DNA of 64,000 nucleotides from Flaviflexus salsibiostraticola (GCF_003952265.1 NZ_CP034438.1:1054001-1118000), one strand, 5' to 3'; positions 1 to 8,831 are shown, numbered from the stretch's first letter. Notes: generated by a model not told the origin, from the sequence alone. A program made the numbers and translations.

Positions 1-768
1 GTGGTAGCCCGACTTGCGATAAACGAGCACTGGAGTCTTGACGAAACCGTCGCTGATCGCCCGGTGGAGCGGGTAGCGGTAGATGACGTTGTCTCCACGG
101 GAAGCTGATGCAGTCAGCCCAATGGTCGCCGCGGGCGTAAGGTCCCTCAGCGCCTGATTGAACGCCTTCGCACTCGCTCCATAGAGGTGGGACTCGTCGG
201 CGATGACGACGAGATCATCCAGCTCCCGCAGAAACTCGTACAGCGAACCGGCATCCTCCTGGAACTTTCTGATTTTCGTGCGCTGGGCATCCATCGTCGC
301 ACCGGTCGAGCTCGTCGTTGACCTTGGGGCGACGAGCTGGTGCACGTTGAAGATGTAGACCATGGACGGGTCTGAGGCGCTCTCAAAGAAGTTCCCCGCC
401 TGCCGCACCCGCCACGCATCGTATGACTGCGGGCTGACGACCTCGGGGTGGACCGCAAACCCACGAACATAGCGATCGAAACCGAATGAGAAGTTCTGAA
501 CCGTCTTGTTCTGCACAACGAGCGAAGGCGTGACGATCATGACGTTATGGATGCCATGGCGCCGGAAGTACTCAATTGCCGCCGCCATGAGGTAGGTCTT
601 GCCTGCCCCGGTTGCCATGTTCATGACAAGCGGGTCCAGCGGATCGAAATCGCCGGTCAGCTGGAAGATCAGCTGCCGCAGTCCCTCCTTGTTCGGTGCG
701 CGCAGGTCAAACTCTTTGGCGATCTGGTCGATCATTCCCTGGTCAAGCGAAATCGGAAGCGTGGCCAT
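1..768 (-). CDS. res: Type III restriction enzyme Res subunit, N-terminal part (cut by window edge)
   Basis: The first 256 codons of a DEAD/DEAH-type helicase-nuclease are visible, and the frame stays open to base 1, so the C-terminal part lies outside the window. A Walker A motif (GAGKT, about residues 52-56) and a DESH motif II are readable, as expected of the ATP-dependent translocase of type III Res proteins. In that family Res cleaves DNA only in complex with Mod. The ATG at 768 lies 2 nt after the mod stop and is preceded by GGAGG, so the two genes are co-transcribed and probably translationally coupled. The endonuclease domain cannot be checked here. Other SF2 helicases are possible on sequence alone, but the partner makes type III Res the best reading. 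Confidence 0.88.
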   Translation of the reverse strand, partial: MATLPISLDQGMIDQIAKEFDLRAPNKEGLRQLIFQLTGDFDPLDPLVMNMATGAGKTYLMAAAIEYFRRHGIHNVMIVTPSLVVQNKTVQNFSFGFDRYVRGFAVHPEVVSPQSYDAWRVRQAGNFFESASDPSMVYIFNVHQLVAPRSTTSSTGATMDAQRTKIRKFQEDAGSLYEFLRELDDLVVIADESHLYGASAKAFNQALRDLTPAATIGLTASASRGDNVIYRYPLHRAISDGFVKTPVLVYRKSGYH

Positions 769-770
769 CG

Positions 771-2768
771 TCAGTCCTCCTCCGAATAGCTGAAGATGTC
801 ATCGGGAATATGCACCGCACGACAACCCTGCCCCAGTGAGCGGATGTACTGACGCACGCCATCCTCAATCTCTGTGGCTGCAATCGTGAGTCCTTCGTCG
901 GCGTCCAGGTGCGCGACGAGATCATCAACCTTCCGCCGGTCGAGCCGCCCCTCGACGACAGCGAGTCGCATCGACCCGCGCACACCCTGGAAGTGAGGAT
1001 GCTCCGGAGTCAGGCGGAAGTTCAGATTCGCAGCAATCGAGTTGATCAGAACCTCACCGGTCGCGGCCGCCGTCAGCACGACAAGTCCAACCTCAGGGTC
1101 GTAGTCAAAGCAACTTGGTGAAAGACGCGCCGTTCTGAACGCTCCTCCTCCACGCCAGTTGATCGCATCCGGATACTTCCTGGTCTTCACACGCGCCTTC
1201 AGAGCACGAATATCCTCTGAACTCTTGAGCTCATCGGAATCTCGGATCGCCTTATTCAAGAGAGATGTCAGCTTCTGTGCCTCTTCAGCCGTGAGGCCCT
1301 CAGGCAAACCTTCCTCTGTCGCATCGACTCTCTCCCCGGCCGTGACAGTGATTCCGCCGGGGTCCTCACCTCTCACAACCTTCTCCAGCCTCAGTTGCGT
1401 GAAACGCCTCAAGGTATCTTGCACCAACTCACACGTGATCCACCGGCGGCCCGTCTTCTGTGCGACAGCAGCCGTAGTTCCTGATCCGGCGAAGACATCG
1501 AGAATGATATCGCCCGGCTCTGTGGCGATATGGATAATTCTCTCAAGAAGCCGCTCAGGCTTTGGCGTGGAGAAGGGAATCTCGTCCGGGAATAACGCCT
1601 TGATTTCCGATTTCGCCGTGCGATTATGCCCGACCTCCGTGTTTGGCCACCATGTCCGAGGAGGTTGACCCTGCGCGGGCGGATACGCCTTGCGTCCGAT
1701 GCCACCGGTCCCCCCTTGGCCTCGCAGAACTAGAGTTGGCCAATCGCCGTCGGCAAGACGCTTTCGAGCTGCGAGCCTGGCTTCGTCCAACGGAATACCC
1801 AAGACAATTGCCGGCACGTCCTTTCGCACTTCCTCAAGAGCAACTCCACATCGACGCGCGCGTTCTTCGGCGTCGTCGATCTGTCTAAGCTCGTACGGCG
1901 CCCAGCCGCGCATGATGTCGAGAACATCGGTTTGCCCAAACGTCCAGTGTCGGCCGGGTGCAGGGTAAACTAAGTGCCCAGTTATTGGATGCTGTATCGC
2001 GTAGACCATTCCCTGGTGCGTTGATGCACCTGGGGCAGTTGGGTCCCCATCCCACCATGCCCCGAGCTGGTCATTGTCTGGATTGGAGAATCTGGCGTTT
2101 TCTACCGCAGTCCGCTCCATCCTCTTAAGCCTTGTCGAAACAGAACGGCCATAGACCATTATCACGTCGTGATCTGAGGAGAAGCCTCTCGCGTCCGAAC
2201 GAGGAGAATCGGCCTTTTGCCATACGACTTCCGCTTTGAAATTCTCTGCCCCAAACACTTCGTCCATCAAGACTCGCATCCGATGGTTTTCAACGTCGTC
2301 CAGATGCACCCAGATCGACCCCTCATCCGAGAGCAGCCTTCGCAGGTGGATGAGACGGTCCCGCATCATCGTCAGCCAGATGGAGTGCTCGAGATTGTCT
2401 TCGTAGTTGGCGAAAGTCTGGGCAGTGTTAAAGGGCGGATCGATGTAGATGCACTTAACCTTGCCAACGTACTTCTCTGCGAGTTCAGGAACTCTGGTCA
2501 GGGCTTCCAGGACATCGCCCGACTCTCCGAGAATTAGAAGGTTGTCATCCGTCGGTTCGAGGTCGGCTCGGTCGGAATACGTCCTGCCCTCCTCTTTAGG
2601 GGCCTGAGTGCCCACAACCGCCTCACCATAGATAAGAGTATGAGTTTCGCAGTACCGGGGATCCCGCGGGTCGACCCAGGTGTAGCCGTACTTTCCGGTT
2701 TCTGTTGGGATGAGCGCCTTGTCCTTGTTGAACCAAGTCAGCTCGAGCTTCTGCGGTCTTCTACCCAA
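771..2768 (-). CDS. mod: Type III DNA methyltransferase (Mod subunit)
   Basis: This 665-residue adenine-type DNA methyltransferase should provide both recognition and modification for the system. The catalytic motif IV is DPPF (residues 110-113), preceded by CIYI. The AdoMet-binding motif is FAGSG (426-430), preceded by ILDV. Motif IV before motif I is the order of beta-class methyltransferases such as Mod and M.EcoP1. The central segment, about 180-400, is the probable target recognition domain. The start is a TTG at 2768 with AAGGAG 6 nt upstream, which is stronger than any internal ATG. Base composition is visibly more AT-rich than the neighbouring housekeeping genes, suggesting acquisition by transfer. 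The methylated sequence cannot be predicted. Confidence 0.93.
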   Translation of the reverse strand: MGRRPQKLELTWFNKDKALIPTETGKYGYTWVDPRDPRYCETHTLIYGEAVVGTQAPKEEGRTYSDRADLEPTDDNLLILGESGDVLEALTRVPELAEKYVGKVKCIYIDPPFNTAQTFANYEDNLEHSIWLTMMRDRLIHLRRLLSDEGSIWVHLDDVENHRMRVLMDEVFGAENFKAEVVWQKADSPRSDARGFSSDHDVIMVYGRSVSTRLKRMERTAVENARFSNPDNDQLGAWWDGDPTAPGASTHQGMVYAIQHPITGHLVYPAPGRHWTFGQTDVLDIMRGWAPYELRQIDDAEERARRCGVALEEVRKDVPAIVLGIPLDEARLAARKRLADGDWPTLVLRGQGGTGGIGRKAYPPAQGQPPRTWWPNTEVGHNRTAKSEIKALFPDEIPFSTPKPERLLERIIHIATEPGDIILDVFAGSGTTAAVAQKTGRRWITCELVQDTLRRFTQLRLEKVVRGEDPGGITVTAGERVDATEEGLPEGLTAEEAQKLTSLLNKAIRDSDELKSSEDIRALKARVKTRKYPDAINWRGGGAFRTARLSPSCFDYDPEVGLVVLTAAATGEVLINSIAANLNFRLTPEHPHFQGVRGSMRLAVVEGRLDRRKVDDLVAHLDADEGLTIAATEIEDGVRQYIRSLGQGCRAVHIPDDIFSYSEED

Positions 2769-2979
2769 CTGGATCTCCTTTGATGTTCACTGCCATCTGG
2801 ACTTTATCAACTGCATCGGCCAGATTCCGGCGGACCCTTTCCCCTGATCCCCCCGAGGTCAATCTCAAGTCGCACGCAAGAACGTCGCGGCCTCTACGCA
2901 GCGCTAGGCGTGTTCGCTCCCCCGCGAAGATCCCGCCCCTTTCCCGCTAGTGTGGTCCCATCGCTACAAGGAGGTAGGT

Positions 2980-4053
2980 ATGCGTGCTCTCATCAAGCCG
3001 GCCAGCGGGCCCGGCTTGGAGCTGACAGATGTTCCCGAACCCTCGCCCGGAACCGGCGAGGTCAAGATCAAGGTTCAATGGGCGGGGCTGTGCGGCACCG
3101 ACCTCCACATCCTGTCCTGGGACGATTTCGCCGCTGAGCACGTCTCCCCCGGACAGATCATCGGACATGAATTCTTCGGTGAGATCGTCGAGCTCGGCGA
3201 CGGAGTCGAGCAGGATGATCGCGCCGATGTCCTTCGGGTCGGCGACCTCGTCTCCGTCGAGGGTCATGTCGTATGCGGCCGGTGCCGCAATTGCCGCGGC
3301 GGGCGCCACCACATGTGCATCCGCACCTCCTCGATCGGTGTCGATCGGGACGGCGCCTTCGCCGAATACGTGACCGTGCCCGCACACAATGTCTGGGTGC
3401 AGCCCCCGGAGATCGATCCCGAGCTGGGTGCGATCTTCGACCCGTTCGGCAACGCCGTCCACACGGCTTTCCAATATCCGCTCACCGGCGAGGACGTTAT
3501 CATCACCGGGGCGGGCCCGATCGGCATCATGTCCGCCCTCATCGCCCGGCACTCCGGTGCGCGCCATGTCGTCCTCACCGACATCGCCGAACCCCGACTG
3601 GAGCTCGCCCGGAGGGCATTCGAGGACTACGGGGCCGTCGAGCTCGTCAATCCTGCCGAGGAGAGCCTCGCATCGGTACAGGAGCGGCTTGGCATGAGGG
3701 AGGGCTTCGATGTGGCGTTCGAGATGTCGGGCAGCCCGAGGGCGATGGCCTCCATCATCGACAGCCTCACCCACGGCGGGAAGATCGCCATGCTCGGCCT
3801 GCCCGCCTCGCCGTACGAGATCGACTGGAATCGGGTCATCACCCGCATGTTCACGATCAAGGGCGTGTATGGCCGGCAGATGTTCGACACGTGGTACACG
3901 GCGACGACGATCCTCCTCTCCTCGGAGCCGCTGCGCGAAGCGCTCCGCACCCTCATCACCCACAGATTCCCCGCGGCCGAATGGGAGCGGGCCTTCGAGG
4001 CAGCCGCATCCGGCTCCGCAGGCAAAGTCCTCATCGATTGGAGAAACGCATGA
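2980..4053 (+). CDS. tdh: L-threonine 3-dehydrogenase
   Basis: Zinc- and NAD-dependent medium-chain dehydrogenase (357 residues) oxidising L-threonine to 2-amino-3-ketobutyrate. Catalytic zinc ligands are recognisable in CGTDLH (Cys38) and GHE (His63, Glu64). The structural zinc cysteines lie at about 99, 102, 105 and 113. The segment [12 protein letters not shown] and the NAD loop GAGPIGIM resemble E. coli Tdh closely. The ATG at 2980 follows GGAGGT at 7 nt spacing. An in-frame upstream ATG at 2950 has no ribosome site. A possible -10 (TAGTGT, 2948-2953) lies upstream. The gene overlaps kbl by 4 nt, which makes threonine dehydrogenase more likely than another polyol or butanediol dehydrogenase. 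Confidence 0.95.
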   Translation: MRALIKPASGPGLELTDVPEPSPGTGEVKIKVQWAGLCGTDLHILSWDDFAAEHVSPGQIIGHEFFGEIVELGDGVEQDDRADVLRVGDLVSVEGHVVCGRCRNCRGGRHHMCIRTSSIGVDRDGAFAEYVTVPAHNVWVQPPEIDPELGAIFDPFGNAVHTAFQYPLTGEDVIITGAGPIGIMSALIARHSGARHVVLTDIAEPRLELARRAFEDYGAVELVNPAEESLASVQERLGMREGFDVAFEMSGSPRAMASIIDSLTHGGKIAMLGLPASPYEIDWNRVITRMFTIKGVYGRQMFDTWYTATTILLSSEPLREALRTLITHRFPAAEWERAFEAAASGSAGKVLIDWRNA

Positions 4054-5237
4054 TGAATTTCGGTGACCAGCTGAGAGACGAGCTGGACCAGATCGAGGCA
4101 GCCGGCCTGACGAAGCGCGAGCGGCTCCTCACCTCACCGCAGGGCGCCCACATCATGACCATCCAGGGACCTGCCCTCAACTTCTGTGCCAACAACTATC
4201 TCGGCCTCGCCAACCACCCCGACGTCGTCGCCGCCGCCCATCGCGGCCTCGACGCAATGGGATTCGGCACGGCCTCGGTTCGCTTCATCTGCGGCACCCA
4301 CGCCGAGCATCGCGAGCTGGAGAAGGAGATCGCCGACGTCGTCGGAATGGAGGATGCGATCCTCTTCCCGTCGGCCTTCGACGCGAACGGGGCCCTGTTC
4401 GAGGTGCTCCTCACCGACGAGGATGCCGTCATCTCCGACTCCCTCAACCACGCCTCGATCATCGACGGTGTCCGCCTGTCGAAGGCGAAGAGATTCCGGT
4501 ACGAGAACAGGAACATGGAGGAGCTGGAGCAGCGCCTCCAGGACGCCCAGGGCTCCCGCCGCATCCTCATCGTCACGGACGGCGTCTTCTCCATGGACGG
4601 CTACTTCGCACCGCTCGAGCAGATCACCGCGCTCGCTGAGCAGTACGGCGCCGTCGTCGCAGTCGACGACTCTCACGCGACCGGCCTCATCGGCCCCTGC
4701 GGCGCGGGCACGCCCGCGCGTGCCGGTCTGACCGATCGGGTCGACATCATCACCGGCACGCTCGGCAAGGCGCTCGGCGGAGCCTCCGGCGGTTTCGTCG
4801 CGAGTACGGCCGAGGTCGTCGCCCTGCTCAAGCAGCGCGGCCGTCCCTATCTCTTCTCGAACGCGGTGGCGCCATCCCTCGTTGCAGGCGCACGGACGGC
4901 TCTTCGCATCGCCCGCGAGGGCGATGATCTGCGCGAGCGTCTTGCGGAGAACGCCGAGCATTTCCGTGCCCGGATGACGGAGGCTGGCTTCGACCTGCTC
5001 CCGGGATCGCACCCGATCGTCGCCGTCATGTTCCCCGGCGAGGACGGTGCGCGGCAGGCGAGCGCGATTGCGGAGGACATGCTCAAGCTCGGCGTCTATG
5101 TCATCGCGTTCTCGTACCCGGTCGTGCCCACGGGTCGGGCCCGCATCCGCGTCCAGCTCTCCGCAGCCCACTCGACAGCCGATGTCGATGCGTGCGTCGA
5201 TGCCTTCATCGCCTCCCGCGACCGGGTGGCCGGCTGA
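4050..5237 (+). CDS. kbl: Glycine C-acetyltransferase (2-amino-3-ketobutyrate CoA ligase)
   Basis: PLP-dependent alpha-oxoamine synthase (395 residues) that cleaves 2-amino-3-ketobutyrate with CoA into glycine and acetyl-CoA, completing threonine degradation started by Tdh. The PLP lysine is Lys240 in [10 protein letters not shown]. The cofactor-contacting segments DDSHATG and [12 protein letters not shown] are present. Length is typical for Kbl. The start ATG at 4050 overlaps the tdh stop (ATGA); a second ATG follows immediately at 4053, so the exact first residue is uncertain by one. The unstable intermediate and the overlap argue for tightly coupled expression. BioF and SpoT-like oxoamine synthases are relatives, but the context settles the call. 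Confidence 0.95.
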   Translation: MMNFGDQLRDELDQIEAAGLTKRERLLTSPQGAHIMTIQGPALNFCANNYLGLANHPDVVAAAHRGLDAMGFGTASVRFICGTHAEHRELEKEIADVVGMEDAILFPSAFDANGALFEVLLTDEDAVISDSLNHASIIDGVRLSKAKRFRYENRNMEELEQRLQDAQGSRRILIVTDGVFSMDGYFAPLEQITALAEQYGAVVAVDDSHATGLIGPCGAGTPARAGLTDRVDIITGTLGKALGGASGGFVASTAEVVALLKQRGRPYLFSNAVAPSLVAGARTALRIAREGDDLRERLAENAEHFRARMTEAGFDLLPGSHPIVAVMFPGEDGARQASAIAEDMLKLGVYVIAFSYPVVPTGRARIRVQLSAAHSTADVDACVDAFIASRDRVAG

Positions 5238-5277
5238 TTAGAGTGCTGGCCGGACAGTCGTGCCCGGTTGCTCCCCC

Positions 5278-5913
5278 TCAGTCGAGGGTGATGATCCTGT
5301 CGGCGCGGTCCCGATGCTGGGCGACCAGCTCGGCATTGGCCTGATCGGGACCCAAGGTCCACGCGCGCGCCCGCTCGGGATCTTTGCCCGACTCGATGTG
5401 CCGCGCGATGAGACGCTCGACCCGTATCTCCTCGGGCACCTCGACGTACCAGACCTCGTCGAGCAGTCCCCGGACGCTGGACCACAGCCCTTCGTCGAGG
5501 AGCAGGTAGTTACCTTCGGTGATGACGAGAGGAGTGTCGGCGGGGACGCGGATCGCGCCCGCGATCGAGTGGCCGATTCCTCGCTGATACTCGGGCGCGT
5601 AGATGTCACCCGGTTCGTTTCTGATCCGCCAGAGCATGGCCATGTAACCGTGCACGTCGAACGTGTCGGGCGCACCCTTGCGGTCGCGCCGACCCAGCCT
5701 GAGGAGCTCATCATTGGTCAGATGGAACCCGTCCATACCCGCGACAACCGCCCGGCCGTCGAGCGCAGCGACGAGCCTGCCTGAGAGGGTCGACTTGCCG
5801 GCTCCGGGGGCACCAGTGATGCCGAGAATCGATCGGTTCGAAGCCATTTCCTCGGCAAGCTGGACAAGCTCCGACAACCCCTCACCGGTACGGAAATCAA
5901 CGTGCTCCGGCAT
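5278..5913 (-). CDS. P-loop nucleoside/sugar kinase-like protein (uridine kinase/pantothenate kinase fold)
   Basis: A 211-residue kinase with Walker A GAPGAGKST near the N-terminus, then GMDGFHL (substrate-side Asp) and ITEGNYLLL, the usual signature of the PanK/Udk/phosphoribulokinase-like family. The product is a probable cytosolic small-molecule kinase. Actinobacterial relatives are usually annotated nucleoside/nucleotide kinase or fructose kinase-like, and the substrate cannot be read from sequence. The ATG at 5913 follows GGAGGGG at 3-4 nt; a longer in-frame start at 6003 has no ribosome site. The gene converges on kbl with only 40 nt between stops, so it is not part of that operon. Confidence 0.75.
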   Translation of the reverse strand: MPEHVDFRTGEGLSELVQLAEEMASNRSILGITGAPGAGKSTLSGRLVAALDGRAVVAGMDGFHLTNDELLRLGRRDRKGAPDTFDVHGYMAMLWRIRNEPGDIYAPEYQRGIGHSIAGAIRVPADTPLVITEGNYLLLDEGLWSSVRGLLDEVWYVEVPEEIRVERLIARHIESGKDPERARAWTLGPDQANAELVAQHRDRADRIITLD

Positions 5914-6104
5914 CTGCCCCTCCGTTTCTCTGGTATCGACCGGACCATTATCCCATTGAGAGATGGGAAGAGAGGGCGCGTCGGGAGCGTCAGCGATTCG
6001 CATTGTCAGATGCGAATCGCCACCGCCCGAAGGTCTGCCTCAGGACACCGCTGGCCTGGAATCGAGCACGTTGGGGCGGCTCGACCTTGCAGGGCGAAAC
6101 GAGA

Positions 6105-6135
6105 AAGTTCCCTGCTCCCGAGGGGGCAGGGAACT
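6105..6135 (-). terminator. Hairpin terminator of the ArsP-like permease/redox operon
   Basis: AGTTCCCTGC (6106-6115) and its exact reverse complement GCAGGGAACT form a 10-bp stem with a short GC-rich loop. On the minus strand the stem is followed by TTTCTCGTTTCG, a weak T-rich tail. It lies 10 nt beyond the stop of the small redox gene. Confidence 0.7.
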
Positions 6136-6145
6136 CTCGGAGAGG

Positions 6146-6385
6146 TCAGGCGAGTTCCGTCAGGAGCTCCTTGATCTCTGCCGCCTTCGGGACACGGCCG
6201 GAGACGAGAACTTTCTCGTCCACCACGAGGCCCGGTGTCGACATAATGCCGTACGAGGCAATCTCGGAGTAGTCGGTGACCTTCGTGATCTCCGCCTCGA
6301 GGTTCATCTCGTCGAGGGCCGCCCTCGCGTTCTTCTCGAGATTGACGCAGTTCTTGCAGCCTGGGCCGAGGACTTTGATGTGCAT
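6146..6385 (-). CDS. Small thioredoxin-fold redox protein (redox-active disulfide protein 2 type)
   Basis: A 79-residue thioredoxin-like protein with the CxxC site GCKNC (Cys10, Cys13) near the N-terminus and a cis-Pro segment STPGLVV. It belongs to the small family that commonly sits beside YraQ/ArsP-type permeases. The probable role is delivering reducing equivalents or handling thiol-bound metalloid for the permease upstream. The ATG at 6385 has AAAGGA about 7 nt upstream; the longer in-frame version starting at 6442 would overlap the permease end. It is the last gene of the arsR-permease-redox unit, ending at a hairpin. Confidence 0.85.
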   Translation of the reverse strand: MHIKVLGPGCKNCVNLEKNARAALDEMNLEAEITKVTDYSEIASYGIMSTPGLVVDEKVLVSGRVPKAAEIKELLTELA

Positions 6386-6419
6386 GATGATCCTTTCGAT
6401 CAGTTGGTTGGTTTGATAG

Positions 6420-7460
6420 TCAGACGAACATGTTGAAGGCAAAGCCGATCACCATGATGGCGAGGCTGACCGATCCGAAGAAGATGACGAGCAGCCTCGG
6501 CTTGAGGACCTGCTTGAGCAGGATGAACTCGGGCAGAGACAGCGCGACCGTCGCCATCATGAATGAGAAGACCGTGCCGAGCGCCATTCCCTTATCCCAC
6601 AGCGCCTCGGCAATGGGAATGACGCCTGCGGCATTGGCGTAGAGAGGTGCCCCGGCGAATGTGGCAAGAACGACCGCGAACGGATTGTCAGGTCCGGCGT
6701 GTTCCGCGAAGAAGTCGGTCGGCACCCAGCCGTGGATACCTGCACCGATTCCGACGCCGAGGATGACCCACTTCCATACTCGACCGAAGATGTCCGCGGT
6801 CTCTTCCTTGGCGGCGTCGACTCGCTCGCGCAGGGTCGGCTTCGCCCCGTCGACACCCAAGCGGCCAACGGGAGAGTTGAAGACGAATGGCTCCACCCAG
6901 CGGTCCAGATCGAATCTGCTGAGCACGGCGCCGATCACGACTGCGGCAGTGAGTCCTGCGGCAATGTAGGCGATCGTGTTCGCGAGCCCGAACGTGTCGG
7001 CCAAGAGCACCACGGCGACCTCGTTGACCAAGGGCGACGCAATGAGGAACGTGAGTGTCACTGCCAGGGGAATTCCTGCGCCGACGAATCCGATGAAGAG
7101 GGGGATGGAGCTGCAGGAGCAGAAGGGAGTCGCAGCCCCGAAGATCGCCGCGAGCAGAAGCGCCGCCCACAGGGGCTTGCTCTCGAGGAATGCTCGGATG
7201 CGCTCCGGTCGAAGCGTTGTCCGCAGCAGTCCGATCGCAAAGATCATTCCCGCGAGGAGGAGGAAGATCTTCGCGACGTCATAGAAGAAGAAATGGAACG
7301 CGCCTACAGTCCGGTCGTCCAAATCCAGGCCGAGCCACTGGGCGAAGATGACGTCCCAGAGAACCTCGTTCAGGGCGTAGAGGCCTACCCAAGCGGCGGT
7401 GCCGAGCGCGAGACGAGCTGCGAGGCGGCGGCCGGTGACAGCGCTCGTGGTCGTTGCCAT
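6420..7460 (-). CDS. ArsP/YraQ-family membrane permease (DUF318)
   Basis: Polytopic membrane protein of 346 residues with about eight to ten hydrophobic segments. The diagnostic motif PFCSCSSIP (Cys114, Cys116) is the paired-cysteine site of the DUF318 permease family. ArsP members of that family export trivalent organoarsenicals, and other members have unknown substrates. The ATG at 7460 overlaps the TGA of the ArsR gene by 1 nt, so translation is coupled. The redox protein follows after 34 nt. An ArsR repressor upstream and arsenate-reductase genes divergent next door make a metalloid efflux role the best inference. The exact substrate is not shown by sequence. Confidence 0.82.
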   Translation of the reverse strand: MATTTSAVTGRRLAARLALGTAAWVGLYALNEVLWDVIFAQWLGLDLDDRTVGAFHFFFYDVAKIFLLLAGMIFAIGLLRTTLRPERIRAFLESKPLWAALLLAAIFGAATPFCSCSSIPLFIGFVGAGIPLAVTLTFLIASPLVNEVAVVLLADTFGLANTIAYIAAGLTAAVVIGAVLSRFDLDRWVEPFVFNSPVGRLGVDGAKPTLRERVDAAKEETADIFGRVWKWVILGVGIGAGIHGWVPTDFFAEHAGPDNPFAVVLATFAGAPLYANAAGVIPIAEALWDKGMALGTVFSFMMATVALSLPEFILLKQVLKPRLLVIFFGSVSLAIMVIGFAFNMFV

Positions 7461-7837
7461 CAGCGACTCACCCCACCCTGGGGACTGTTGACGACCTGCT
7501 CCGAAGAGCAGGCGGAATCGCTTTCGTCAGCAGAATTCACAGGCAGCGCGGCGATCAGGGTGTCGTAGACGCCCGGCGCAAGAGCGTAGTCCATCCAGCG
7601 ACCTCGTCGCGTCGCCGTCACCAGGTTCGCGTCGCGCAGGACCTTGAGGTGGTAGCTGAGTAGATTCGGCGCTACGTCCAGGGCTTCCTGGAGGTCACAG
7701 ACACATTCGTCCTTCAGGCTGAGGCGTCGGAGGACCGACCATCGCACGGGATCAGAGATCGCGCTGAGGATCCGCAGGGAGTCCTCCATCGCATGAGGGG
7801 GATCCCGCCTCATTTCAACCACGATTGAATCAGTCAT
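7460..7837 (-). CDS. arsR: ArsR/SmtB-family metalloregulator
   Basis: A 125-residue winged-helix repressor. ECVCDL (Cys45, Cys47) is the trivalent arsenic/antimony-binding motif at the start of the recognition region, and NLLSYHLKVLRDANLV is the recognition helix. It should repress its own operon until metalloid binds. The ATG at 7837 has no Shine-Dalgarno but lies 6 nt after a -10-like TACTGT, consistent with a leaderless transcript. Later in-frame ATGs (7813 and at the MED segment) are alternatives. The permease start overlaps its stop. Confidence 0.9.
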   Translation of the reverse strand: MTDSIVVEMRRDPPHAMEDSLRILSAISDPVRWSVLRRLSLKDECVCDLQEALDVAPNLLSYHLKVLRDANLVTATRRGRWMDYALAPGVYDTLIAALPVNSADESDSACSSEQVVNSPQGGVSR

Positions 7838-7849
7838 GTTTGAACAGTA
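7814..7849 (-). promoter_or_regulatory. Candidate ArsR operator and leaderless promoter of arsR-permease operon
   Basis: TTCAA (7814-7818) and TTGAA (7825-7829) form an inverted repeat with a 6-nt spacer, and a third TTGAA lies at 7840-7844. On the minus strand a -10-like TACTGT spans 7849-7844, and the first ATG begins 7 nt later. AT-rich dyads over the promoter are typical of ArsR-family operators. Confidence 0.55.
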
Positions 7850-8025
7850 GACCTGGACCGGCCGCCCGTGAGGGGACGAAAGGCCTGGGCATTGTCGGGC
7901 TCGTACGGCCCGGTCCAGACCCCTCGTGAGCGGGCACGGACAGCGTTGGCCAGCGGATGCATCGCCTCCAAGAGAGCAGCGCGGCGGCGCCGCCGACGAT
8001 GGCTCACACCATGTCCGAATTACGC

Positions 8026-8056
8026 ATCGACAAATATCGATACGTTGTTCTATCAT
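8026..8056 (+). promoter_or_regulatory. Promoter and dyad operator of the arsR-arsC fusion gene
   Basis: ATCGA-CAAATA-TCGAT (8026-8041) is a perfect 5-6-5 inverted repeat. It covers a plausible -35 (TCGACA, 8027-8032). An 18-nt spacer leads to the -10 TATCAT (8051-8056). The ATG at 8063 lies 6 nt after the -10, so the transcript should be leaderless. The dyad differs from the one before the minus-strand arsR, suggesting that the two repressors have separate targets. Confidence 0.6.
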
Positions 8057-8062
8057 CGAGCC

Positions 8063-8815
8063 ATGACCTGTAAACCTGAGCTGTACACCGCTCCGGCGGT
8101 GGCGGACAGCGACGCTGCGCGGCCGCTCGCCGAGATCTTCAAAGCTCTCGGCGATGTCACTCGCCTTCAGCTTGCGCTCTTCGTTCACAGCTCTGCCCCG
8201 TCACCCGTCTGCGCCAGTTACATCCCCGAAGCCTTCGGAATCTCGCAGTCCACCGTCTCGCACCACCTCGCGAAACTGGTCGATGCGGGGATCCTCGGCA
8301 GGGAGAGGCACGGCAAGTGGAGCTATTACTCCATCTCCCCCTCGTTCGATACGAACCTTCTCGATCTCGCCCACACCCTCGTGGGTCACGAACACCAGGA
8401 GTCACCCATGACCGATAAGCCGACCACGATCCTCTTCGCCTGCCGCAAGAACGCCGGACGCTCGCAGATCGCGGCCGCAATCGCGCAGTCGCTCGCACCT
8501 GAGCATGTGACAATTCTGTCCGCCGGAACAGAGCCCGCCTCCGAAGCCCATCCCGAAGCCGTCGCCGTCCTCGAGGAGATCGGCCTCAAGCCGACCTCCA
8601 CCCCCTCCAAACTCGATCCCGCCGACGTCAAGGCTTCCGACTGGGTCATCACCATGGGGTGCGGCGAGAGCTGCCCGATCTTCCCGGGTACTCGCTACGA
8701 GGACTGGCCGATCGACGATCCTGCGGATCAGCCGATCGAGACGGTCCGCAGAATCCGCGATGACATCCGAGCCCGCGTCGAGGATCTCCTCGAGCGAGCT
8801 CTGGTCACGGCCTGA
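8063..8815 (+). CDS. ArsR regulator-ArsC arsenate reductase fusion protein
   Basis: One continuous 250-codon frame. Residues 1-112 are an ArsR/SmtB winged helix with recognition segment SQSTVSHHLAKLVDAGIL and cysteines at 3 and 50, as in actinobacterial ArsR proteins sensing As(III) outside the classical CVC motif. Residues 116-250 are a low-molecular-weight-phosphatase-type arsenate reductase with the P-loop CRKNAGRS (Cys127, Arg133). There is no stop between the domains. At the junction an AGGAG (8397-8401) precedes an in-frame ATG at 8408 by 6 nt, so free ArsC could be made as well. A sequencing error removing a stop cannot be excluded but would need to keep the frame exactly. Confidence 0.88.
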   Translation: MTCKPELYTAPAVADSDAARPLAEIFKALGDVTRLQLALFVHSSAPSPVCASYIPEAFGISQSTVSHHLAKLVDAGILGRERHGKWSYYSISPSFDTNLLDLAHTLVGHEHQESPMTDKPTTILFACRKNAGRSQIAAAIAQSLAPEHVTILSAGTEPASEAHPEAVAVLEEIGLKPTSTPSKLDPADVKASDWVITMGCGESCPIFPGTRYEDWPIDDPADQPIETVRRIRDDIRARVEDLLERALVTA

Positions 8816-8831
8816 CACGGTCGGACACGAC

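Noticed and set aside
3273..4049. Fusion of kbl with a long upstream frame inside tdh
   Set aside because: The upstream part is Arg/His-rich out-of-frame reading of tdh; the kbl family start and the ATGA overlap at 4050 are clear.
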